A stretch of 64,000 nt of DNA, from contig ML677335.1 in assembly GCA_007922305.1 (NCBI GenBank), positions 34,758,945-34,822,944 of the forward strand, written 5' to 3'. Made by a program: the position numbers and the translations under genes. Under the pieces are notes generated by a model. The model was not told where the DNA came from and did not search any database. It worked only from the letters and a program-made list of their open reading frames with translations. Positions 45,109 to 54,130 of the stretch are shown piece after piece (position 1 is the first letter of the stretch; each line of letters starts with the position of its first letter). This stretch comes from Dermatemys mawii (taxonomy: Eukaryota; Chordata; Testudines; Dermatemydidae).

Positions 45109-47863
45109 TCAGGGAGGGTGAGGTGTTCCTCTAGCAGTTGAACTGGAGGTGTGAATAGCGAGAGAAGAGAAGCTGCTTTTGTAGTTAGCTAGCCATTCAA
45201 AATCTCTATTCAGTCCCAAATTGATTGTGTCAAATTTGCAAATGAATTGCAGCTCTGCAGTCTCTCTTTGCAGTCTGGACTTGAAGTTTTTTTGCTGCAA
45301 AATGCTGACCTTTAAATCTTCTATGGTGTGTCCAGTGAGGTTGAAGTGCTCTCCTACAGGTTTTTGAATATTGCCATTCCTGATATCTGATTTGTGTCCA
45401 TTTATCCTTTTTCGTAGGGACTGTCCAGTTTGGCCAATGTACATAGCAGAGGGACATTGCTGGCACATAATGGTGTATATTACATTAGTAGATGTGCAGG
45501 TGAATGAACCAGTGATGGTGTGGCTGATCTGGTTTGGTCCTGTGATGGTGTTGCTGGTGTAGATGTGTAGGCAGAGTTGGCATCGAGGTTTATTGCATGG
45601 ATTGGTTCCTGAGTTAGAGTTATTATGGCGCGGTGTGCTGTTGCTGGTGAGAATATGCTTGAGGTTGGCAGGTTGTCTGTAGGCCAGGACTGGCCTGCCT
45701 CCCAAGGCCTGTGAAAGTGAGGGATTGTTGTCCAGGATGGGTTGTAGATCACTGATGATGCGTTGGAGAGGCTTTAACTGAGGACTGTAGGTGATGACCA
45801 GTGGTGTTCTGTTGTTTTCTTTCTTGGGCTTGTCTTGCAGCAGCAGGCTTCTGGGTACACATCTGGCTCTGTTGATCTGTGTCCTTATTTCCTTGTGCGG
45901 GTATTGTAGTTTTGAGAAAGCTTGGTGGAGATCTTGTAGGTGTTGGTCTCTGTCTGAGGGGTTGGAGCAAATACGATTGTACCTCAGTGCTTGGCTGTAG
46001 ACAATGGATCGTGTGGTGTGCCCGGGGTGGAAGCTGGTGGCATGAAGGTAGGCGTAGCTGTCAGTAGGTTTTCGGTATAGGGTGGTGTTGATGTGGCCAT
46101 CATTAATTTGCACCGTGGTGTCCAGGAAGTGGATCTCCTGTGTAGACTGATCCAGGCTGAGGTGGATGGTGGGGTGGAAGCTGTTGAAATCATGGTGGAA
46201 TTCTTCCAGAGTTTCTTTCCCATGGGTCCAGATGATGAAGATGTCATCAATGTAGCGTAGATAGAGGAGGGGCGTGAGTGAACGAGATTTGAGGAAGCGT
46301 TGTTCCAGGTCAGCCATAAAGATGTTGGCATACTGTGGGGCCATGCGGGTGCCCATAGTGGTACCACTGGTCTGGAGGTATATATTGTCACCAAATTTGA
46401 AGTAATTGTGTGTGAGGATAAAGTCACAGAGCTCAGCAACCACCTGTGCTGTGGCATCATCAGGGATACTATTCCTGACAGCATGTATTCCATCTTCGTG
46501 TGGGATGTTTGTGTAGAGAGCCTCTACATCCATGGTGGCTAGGATGGTGTTTTCTGGAAGGTCACCAATGCATTGTAGTTTTCTCAGGAAGTCGGTGGTG
46601 TCACGGAGATAGCTGGGAGTGCTGGTGGCATAGGGTCTGAGTACAGTGTCCACATATCCAGACAGTCCTTCAGTGAGAGTGCCAATACCCGAGATGATGG
46701 GGCGGCCAGGATTTCCAGGTTTGTGGATCTTGGGTAAAATAGAATAGCCCCGGTCGGGGTTCTAAGGGTATGTTAATTTGTTCCTGTGTTAGTGTAGGGA
46801 GTGTCCTGAGTAGACGGTGCAGTTTCTTAGTATATTCTTCAGTGGGATCTGAGTGAAGTGGCCTGTAGAAATTGGTGTTGGAGAGTTGTCTGGTAGCCTC
46901 CTTTTGGTAATCAGACCTGTCCATGATGACAACAGCACCTCCTTTATCAGCCTCTTTGATTATGATGTCAGGGTTGTTTCTGAGGCTGTGGATAGCATTG
47001 CGTTCTGCTCGACTTAGGTTGTGAGGCAGGCGATGTTGTTTTTCCACAATTTCTGCCTGTGCACGGCGGCGGAAGCGTTCTATGTATAAGTCCAGACTGT
47101 CATTTCGACCCTCAGGGGGAGTCCATGTGGAGTTCTTCTTCTTGTGCTGCTGGTGGGATGGTGTCTGTGTATCAGTGTGCTGTTATGTGTAGTCTTGAAA
47201 GTATTCTTTGAGTCGGAGACGGCGAAAGTAGGCTTCCAGATCACCGCAGAATTGTATCATGTTTGTGGGGGTGCTGGGGCAGAATGAGAGTCCTCGAGAT
47301 AGGACAGACTCTTCTGCCAGGCTGAGTATGTAGCTGGATAGATTGACGATACTGCTGGGTGAGTTAGGGGTACCACTGCTGTGGCCCCATGTGGCAGGCA
47401 GGATTTTAGATAGCTTGCAGTCCTTTTTCTTTTGTAGAGAGGTGAAGTGTGTAATATAGATCTCCTGTCTTATTTTACTAAAGTCTGTTTGTGTGGAGGG
47501 TTGGTTATTTATCAAGGTCTCCAGGTTGGAAAGCTTTTTTTTGATGTTTTCCTGTTTGCTGTACAGGATGCTGATCAGGTGGTTCCTCAGTTTCTTAGAT
47601 AGTGTCTGGCATAATCTCTCACTGTAGTCTGTGCAGTATGTAGAAAGCAATGGATTTTTCACCTTCAGTCAATTTGGTATGATGTCCATCCATTTGCATT
47701 TGGAGAGAAAGATGATATCTGTCTGTATTTGTGCAAGTTTCTTCATGAGGTTGATGGATTTCCACTCCATACGGCTAAATGCAGTGCCTTGCATGTTGTC
47801 AAGAATCAGAGGGGTAGCCGTGTTAGTCTGGAATTGCAGAAGTGACAAAGAGTCCTGTGGCAC
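45109..47863 (-). pseudogene. PLE reverse transcriptase / GIY-YIG endonuclease gene, lightly disabled
   Basis: The gene copies element RNA into DNA and cuts the target. Reading 5' to 3' on the minus strand, an N-terminal region runs from 47863, and an ADKGGAVVIMDRSDY block (RT1) lies near 46940. The distal open frame (46653-45109, 514 codons) then has DVEALYTNIP at residues 42-51, QTSGTTMGTRMAPQYAN at 94-110, the catalytic YIDD at 134-137, a C/H-rich linker (C353, C358, C361, H363), and a GIY-YIG domain (VIY 391-393, MYIG 404-407, R416, H420, E435). All RT and nuclease key residues in view are intact. The defects are an in-frame TGA at 47669-47671, an in-frame TAA at 47183-47185, and a one-base frame change near 46745. 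The start codon is uncertain, because the frame at 47863 begins inside the terminal repeat. Confidence 0.9.
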
Positions 47864-47978
47864 CTTAAAGACTAACTAAAATTTTTTTAGAGCATAAGCT
47901 TTCGTGGGCTAATACCCACTTCGTCGGATGCATGCAGTGGAAGTATCCAGGGGCAGGTATAAATAGGTAGGCAAGAAC
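47806..47978 (-). repeat. PLE terminal repeat (internal direct copy, 5' of the gene)
   Basis: This copy has the outer 36 bp (from tcagaggggtagccgtgtta) plus the 137 bp shared with 44916-45052, in the same orientation. It ends where the inverted segment begins, and the shared aac at 47976-47978 fits either side. Confidence 0.85.
47890..47927 (-). ncRNA. Candidate hammerhead ribozyme motif (PLE internal terminal repeat)
   Basis: Same sequence as 44964-45001. It lies upstream of the RT gene, where such motifs could process the 5' end of element RNA. Confidence 0.5.
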
Positions 47979-48717
47979 TCTAACTCAGGAACCAATCCAT
48001 GCAATAAACCTCGATGCCAACTCTGCCCACACATCTACACCAGCAACACCATCACAGGACCAAACCAGATCAACCACACCATCACTGGTTCATTCACCTG
48101 CACATCTACTAATGTAATATACACCATTATGTGCCAGCAATGTCCCTCTGCTATGTACATTGGCCAAACTGGACAGTCCCTACGAAAAAGGATAAATGGA
48201 CACAAATCAGATATCAGGAATGGCAATATTCAAAAACCTGTAGGAGAGCACTTCAACCTCACTGGACACACCATAGAAGATTTAAAGGTCAGCATTTTGC
48301 AGCAAAAAAACTTCAAGTCCAGACTGCAAAGAGAGACTGCAGAGCTGCAATTCATTTGCAAATTTGACACAATCAATTTGGGACTGAATAGAGATTTTGA
48401 ATGGCTAGCTAACTACAAAAGCAGCTTCTCTTCTCTTGCTATTCACACCTCCAGTTCAACTGCTAGAGGAACACCTCACCCTCCCTGATTAGAGATAACA
48501 AGCTGGTTCAGCCTGATTGGACTAACCTTGTTATCTCCCACCTGGTTCTTGCCTACCTATTTATACCTGCCCCTGGATACTTCCACTGCATGCATCCGAC
48601 GAAGTGGGTATTAGCCCACGAAAGCTTATGCTCTAAAAAAATTTTAGTTAGTCTTTAAGGTGCCACAGGACTCTTTGTCACTTCTGCAATTCCAGACTAA
48701 CACGGCTACCCCTCTGA
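47976..48717 (+). mobile_element. Inverted partial copy of the PLE 3' end
   Basis: It is the reverse complement of 44916-45621, base for base in register (no indel across about 706 bp), plus 36 further bases at 48682-48717. By eye I find only three substitutions, near 48027, 48077 and 48441. It carries the C-terminal coding part with the GIY-YIG domain (open from 48129 to 48488, 119 codons identical in amino acids to the main body), the 3' tail and the terminal repeat. No promoter or start context suggests it is a separate gene. Confidence 0.85.
48596..48633 (+). ncRNA. Candidate hammerhead ribozyme motif (inverted PLE end)
   Basis: The + strand carries the same CCGACGA / GTGGG-CCCAC / GAAA / GC-TTAT-GC / TC order as the two minus-strand copies in this element. 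Confidence 0.5.
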
Positions 48718-48731
48718 TTCTTATGTACGTA
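48718..48731. repeat. Target-site duplication (right) of the large PLE
   Basis: ttcttatgtacgta, identical to 44902-44915. Confidence 0.85.
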
Positions 48732-50340
48732 TGTACTGATGTTAGGAATAATCAACACAAATCCAGGCTTCATTACTTTGCAATCAGTTTATATATAGGA
48801 TATCAGCAGTGAGTTTACATCTATATAAATCATAATGAGTCTGTACTTTATAGCCGTATTAACATTGGGTTCATTGCTATTGTTCAGATTTACCTGGGTG
48901 AATAATTTTGAACTTGGTCGATGTGGTTCATTGCCATTGTTATTTACACTGCCAATTCACATTTATCAAGTATACTACAATTAATGCTGCAAATATTCCT
49001 ATTGACTTAACATTTCTAATATAATCAGTTACAAAGAATGCCAGAAAATTAGTCTTTAATATATTATAATGCCATTAAACAGCACTACTCTGGTAAGTGA
49101 TGGTACACTTGTAACCAAAAAGTTCTTTTCAACTATACTTTCTTATGTTAGCTCAGCAAATTAATGACTTCTGGCAATTTAATATGTAAATTAATATTTG
49201 GATACAAAAAGGTCCTGCTGAAAATGCAATAATACATTAAACAGATGTTTTGTCTCCTGAGAAATCAGTCTGCTGATTAGGGGGAGTTCAGGAAGCACAT
49301 TTTCATTGCTTCCAAAGGGGTAAACACAACTAGGCATCTCAAAAATATTTGGAAATCTTTCCTAGAATCTGCGGCTAAGGCTATATTTGACACATACAGC
49401 AATGATATGCATAAAACCTCAATACAGAACATAAGGGGAAAACCAACCAACTAGCTATGCTGTGCTTCAGTATGAGCAATATTTTTAATCACACTTCTGT
49501 CCCCCAAAATAAAGCAGACTTTTTTGTAAAACAACATAAGCAACATTTAAAACTCAGTACTTAAGAATTGTTGAGTCATCATATTTTCTATGATTTTTAA
49601 ATATAGAAAAAATATGATTACCTCATACACCTGCTGGTCTAACTCCTTTATTATTGATTCCAACTGTATTAAAAAATCTGAGAACAAAATCACAAATATA
49701 CTTCCTAATTTGAGGTCAAAATCTCCCTAACCTGGGAGGGGAAAACAAACATGCACACACACGCAAACAAGCTATATACGTAAAATCCACACTATCTGAA
49801 AAAGCAAAGTAAGGCAGAGCTGAACTTAGTTATGTATGGATGCACTGCTGTTTAGGAGAAATTGACCACGTTTATCAGCACACATTAAGGCACATGAGAA
49901 AATGCAGAACAAATTATGCAAGGCTGTTCTTGCCAACAGTAAAGGGAGGGAAATGACTTGCAGGTTAATAATATCCACATCTCACTTCATATTAGTTGTA
50001 TGTGCCATACGTTCTCAGGTGACATTTCTGTAAGCACAGTAAATGCTTTCAATTGATATTCTGTAGCTGATTAAACATTTTGGTTAAAATCTTTTTCTCC
50101 TGTATTTCCCTCTCCTCCTTGACTCCTAGATCTAATATTAAAGTCTCTTTCCATCTATCTTTCTCTGACCTGTACATCAACCCCATGAGTCTATTCCCTT
50201 CCAACTCTCATCTCCCTTGTGCATCCCCTCATCTCCTCTCTCTGGTCCCATCCTGTCTACCTGGTACAGAAATTGTTCATTACACTAAATGTTCTCATTC
50301 AGTATACACACAGCATGCTAGGATTGTATGTGCAAATTAA
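48732..50340. other. Unassigned AT-rich non-coding DNA
   Basis: No gene or repeat end supported. The 86-codon frame at 50080 is pyrimidine-rich with no domain. Confidence 0.4.
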
Positions 50341-50344
50341 GGAG

Positions 50345-51425
50345 TTTTAAATAAACCACATAAGATGGTTTGAGCATAGGCTTAAGTTGGGGAGACAGGC
50401 GATATGTGGGGAAAAACCCTTACCACAGGGTGGGGGACCTTAAGAAGGAATATATGGGGACCTTAAAACTCCCTCATTGACACAGAATGTAAATTTGTGG
50501 CATAAAATTGCTGCCCTAAAAACATCTGGGGGGGAACAGGGCACTGAGAGTGCACCAATGGTCAGTCACGAGTATGGTTATGCTGGGTAGCTGACCCAAT
50601 GGGAGTTCACCTTCTCAGTAGTACAAAAGATAAAATATTGTGCGATGAATATTTAGACATTAATCATTGTGACAGACAGTAAGCCAGGGCAAAGCAAGCA
50701 AGGTAATCAAAAGTCTAAAGAGCAAAGGGTGGTGAGAACATGGGAAAACTGGGAAGCTTCCTTCCTGATCTATGTGGCAGTTATTGATGAGGCTTTCCCA
50801 GACAGAAGCCCAGTGCTGTTGACAAGGCCAGGAGGTATGTGAATACGGACATAGCCAAATTCATGAGTGTCATAGGAGGGTCAGTAATTTGCATCTGGAC
50901 ACAGCATACAGGGCACTAGAATTATTCAGGGAGGAAGGGGACCCCTGTCAGAGTTGAGAGTGGGCACATTTTTGGCCAATATTAAAAAAGGCATTAGGAG
51001 ATGTCTGGGAACCTGACTAGGTATGCTGGGGGAAGCAGCCAAACTTATTGGTGGCACATCCTTGTGGCATATATCCAGTACAGTTTCTCCATAAGGATGG
51101 GATACACTGATCAGATACAATGGATTGCTAAAGGACTGAAAGGAGGTATTCTTTAGAGAAGCAGAAATGGGAAGAGGGCATGATTTGGGGCTCCTAGGAT
51201 TGGTAAGTCAGGGACCCAAACCCCGCTCGCTTTTATAGCCCTCCCTTAACCCTATTTCAAGAAAGGAGGGATGATGAGGGCCCAGCAATGGGTTGGCTGT
51301 GGACCAGGGTAGATAAATGTGAGGGTTGACGGAAGCTTCCCAGATATATAGTGAAAGATTATGGAATTACCTGCACTGTACACTGGTATCTGCCAGGTAC
51401 TCCTAGACCGTTAACAAAGCTGCAG
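50345..51425. repeat. Unrecognised segment, probably repeat-derived
   Basis: From aagatggtttgagcataggc to aattaagccacatccagtgt, the composition is G-rich on the + strand (ggggaccttaagaaggaata, ggaggaaggggacccctgtc, aaggagggatgatgagggcc), unlike both flanks. No open frame over 64 codons, no clear inverted or direct terminal repeat. It reads like non-coding leader or untranslated sequence of a large element, but I cannot name one. Confidence 0.35.
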
Positions 51426-51429
51426 CCTA

Positions 51430-51720
51430 ATTAAGCCACATCCAGTGTCTCCTGTTCTTCTTCCAGCATAGCTGGATAACAAGATGGTCAACACATCATC
51501 TCAGTGGTCTAAGCAACCTGCTTGTTCCTCTTTAAGTTGAAGGTCTGTTTGTTTCTTGATATTTTCCAGGATGATGTTGCACATGATTTTCCCAGGCACT
51601 GAGAGTAATGTGATTCCTCACCAGTTACTGCAATTGGTAAGGTTACCCTTCTTTGGCAATTGTACTATAAAATGCCTCTCTTCCAGGGAGTTGGGTTCTT
51701 TTCTTCATTCCATAGTCTGA
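51430..51720 (-). pseudogene. LINE reverse transcriptase fragment
   Basis: On the minus strand, from about 51665 down, the order is PKKGN-type residues (KKGNLTNCSNW), then stop, GITLLSVPGKIMCNIILENI and EEQAGC. This is the RT region NWRGI.LLS..GK....IL..R....L..EQAGFR found in RTE-like and related LINE clades. The arginine codon of NWRGI has become TGA. It could be part of the same LINE family as the C-terminal remnant at 2490-3165. Confidence 0.65.
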
Positions 51721-51724
51721 TCCA

Positions 51725-52243
51725 AAAACACAAGGAAAGGCTGGAGACTTTTACCAATTGCTTTAAGCATCTCTCCATTTATCTTCCCTCAGATGCCAAT
51801 AAACCTATATTGTAAATGATGTTGATTTGATTAAGAGCATGTGAATACAATTTTTAGTGTCAGAATATGAAATTTCATTTAAATAGTGAAAGCTGAAGAA
51901 CTTCATGTCTGGATTTTAACTGTAAAATGTTCTAGGCAGTCTCTATTTCTAAACACAAGAACAGAGCTCACTAACATCACTTTCTTGTATCTAATGTTTT
52001 TATTGTGTGTGTGTGCGTCTGCAAATAGCTATCACATATAAACAGTACTAAAATAAAAGCTTACAACAGGTTTCAAAATCAGCAATGAAATAGCATAGCT
52101 CAGTTAGAAAAGTGGAATTTTTTAATGTCAGGATACTACAATATAGCCATATGTCAATTTGTCATCATGCTGTCTGAAGGAGGATCTGTCTCAGAAATTC
52201 ACTAAGAAATTTCTCACCTCATCTGCACATAGAATGGAGATTC
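51725..52243. other. Unassigned non-coding DNA
   Basis: Nothing supported. A short (TG)n near 52005. Confidence 0.4.
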
Positions 52244-52245
52244 CT

Positions 52246-52400
52246 GACTACATCTATGCTGCAAACCTGATTAAGAACACGCTTTTTATCTAACCCACAT
52301 TAGCTAACTCATGTTAGAATAGCAGTGAAGAAACAGCAGCGTGGTTAGCAGCTCAGTTTAAAGCCTGTGGGGTATGGGAAAGGGAAAGATTTGCACCTCC
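52246..52400. mobile_element. MITE remnant with CTACATCTATGCTGCAAA left end
   Basis: The left end gactacatctatgctgcaaa resembles GTCTACACTGCAAA-type termini. The middle has taacccacattagctaactc, agcagtgaagaaacagcagc and gtggttagcagctcag. The right terminus is lost, so 52400 is approximate. Confidence 0.5.
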
Positions 52401-52404
52401 TGTA

Positions 52405-53280
52405 TGCCCTGGAACCCTGATCCATGTTAACTCACTACATGGCTCCACCAGACATTCTCCCACAGAAATCAGGGAAGCTACAGGAACCTCAGGATGGCTT
52501 TAGCAGCTATGGATTAGACAGTGTCACTTCATGACCTTGGGAAAGATTCCTTACCCTATTTCCCTAGCCCCTTTGTTTATCTGAGCTGCATATTTGGGGA
52601 AGGGTTTAACCTTCAGGAAACAAAAGGACGAACAGTTCAGAGAAAACTGCACACTGGGCACTCTCCAACTGAACCACCAGTGAAGTCTCCATTTTATTTT
52701 CCCTATAATAAATTAATTTTTAGTATTTACAGTTGTTCTTAAAGATGAGTCATTTGTAGCATCATTAAAGTTTCAAAACTCATGATCAGATGAAGATAAA
52801 AATCTAGGTTTCCTTGGTAAATCATTAGCTCCAGGAAACAGCAGAAATGTAAGTATCCATACTCTAAAATTCTAGATACAGCAGAAAAGGATCTCTGTAT
52901 AAGTGACAGTGTATAAACATCCAGTAGGACCTTAAAATGCATTATTGATGTGTAAATCAATTGTGACTTTGCCACAAGCTCTATGTATTGCTTCACAGCT
53001 TGGGGAGAAGCCCAGGAAGCATTTAACCACAATCTTCTTCCTAAAGTCCCACTATTCCAGGATGGAGACATTCACTGCACCACCCCCACTGCAGTGTGTG
53101 TTCCCCAGTGCACTAGCACAGCAATGTTGGCTGGCATGTTGTCAGAGTAGAGCCACAGTCTCACTAATTCCCTGCCCTTTCCCACTCATTCCCCATCTAC
53201 ATGGGCATAGGAAAGAGCTGTGCAGCAGTCCCAGAGAGGCTGTTCTCCCCTCCAGGCTGTTACAGCATAGGTAGTTAGCA
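52405..53280. other. Unassigned non-coding DNA
   Basis: No gene supported. Overlapping frames of 109-110 codons on opposite strands (52739-53274) show no domain. Confidence 0.4.
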
Positions 53281-53287
53281 GGGAAAG

Positions 53288-53312
53288 TTAAATACACACA
53301 TATATATACACG

Positions 53313-53342
<30 letters not shown>
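53288..53342. repeat. Compound (CA)n / (TA)n / (CATA)n microsatellite
   Basis: tacacacacatatatataca followed by cgcacatacatacatacata and a final (CA)n tract. Confidence 0.9.
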
Positions 53343-53343
<1 letters not shown>

Positions 53344-53469
53344 TATATGAACACCCTCTATTTAAAATTACATGTATTAGTTAATATAAAATCATTCAAA
53401 TTGATGGTGTGTGTTTAATTCCTGCCCTCCACTTCCTGAACTCCATTTGGGAGAAGTACCACAGAAAGC

Positions 53470-54128
53470 TGTGACGGAGTCAGACCAGAAGGATATAGGA
53501 GAGTGCTGGAAGGCAGGTATATTAGTCTCAGGATGTGCAGGATGTTCCCTGGATAGCCAAACAAAGGCTACTCCAGACCAATCAAGACACCTGGGGCCAA
53601 TTAAGAACCTTCTAAAAAGGAGTAGAAACAGCTAACCTAATTGGGACACCTGAAGACAATCAGGGACTGGCTGAATCCAGATAAAAACCTCCCAGTTAGT
53701 CAGGTGGGCTGTGGGTGTCAGGAGCTGTGGAAGGAAGTTATGCTGTTAGTGAGACTGAGTGGTGGACAACATATCATCCAGAAGGAAGGAGGCCCTGAGA
53801 TAAGGGTGAAGTGGAGTTTGAAGAAGCAGGGACTGCTGTGGGGAAGTAGCCCAGGGAACTGAACTGTGTTTTGTGGATAAAAGGTCAGCCATCTTAGCTG
53901 ATACTATTAGGGTCTCTGGGCTGGAGCCTGGAGTAGAGGGTGGGCCTGGGCTCCCCCCCTTTTTCCACCTTCCATACTGGCCTGTGATGAAGGTAACTCA
54001 CTAGGTGGTGACTCTTGCCAATTATACTGAGAAAGGGAGGTCACTCTGGGGCCTAGATGAGTTTCTGAGGCCCCTAAATCTGCCAGGAAGTTCAGGACCC
54101 ACAAGTACAAACTTGGAGCTTTGTCACA
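53470..54128 (+). mobile_element. LTR-like repeat of about 659 bp
   Basis: It begins tgtgacggagtcagaccaga and ends ggagctttgtcaca, so the outer six bases TGTGAC and GTCACA are inverted partners as in LTRs. In between come gcaggtatattagtctcagg, gacacctggggccaattaag, gtggggaagtagcccaggga and ggagcctggagtagagggtg. I see no flanking 5-bp duplication. The sequence after the end (ccaggaaatggtgccagtgg) could be the start of an internal region, so this may be a 5' LTR. It shares its TGTGAC start with the LTRs at 8844, 29413 and 32259 but otherwise looks different. The open frames inside (73-74 codons) carry no known domain. Confidence 0.65.
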
Positions 54129-54130
54129 CC

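Larger units (their letters stand above)
44916..48717 (-). mobile_element. Penelope-like retroelement with PLTR and inverted 3'-end copy
   Basis: The main body lies on the minus strand: a 3' tail at 44916-45108, the RT/GIY-YIG gene at 45109-47863, and a direct copy of the terminal repeat at 47806-47978. This is followed without a gap by an inverted (+ strand) copy of the 3' 0.7 kb (47976-48717). Exact 14-bp duplications flank the whole, so the 3.8-kb composite behaved as one insertion. Direct and inverted terminal repeats with 5' rearrangement are typical of Penelope-like elements. By eye the repeated parts are almost identical, so the insertion is recent compared with the other repeats in the window. 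Confidence 0.9.

Noticed and set aside
45984..46493. 169-codon minus-strand frame
   Set aside because: It overlaps the RT gene in another frame and has no motif, while the RT frame carries YIDD and other catalytic residues.
45371..46542. Several + strand open frames of 60-80 codons
   Set aside because: They are antisense shadows of the PLE reverse transcriptase gene.
48129..48488. 119-codon + frame as a separate GIY-YIG gene
   Set aside because: It is the inverted copy of the PLE C-terminus, identical in amino acids and without its own start context or promoter.
53288..53342. Compound microsatellite as a Z-DNA or regulatory element
   Set aside because: Ordinary CA/TA repeat; no context to support a function.
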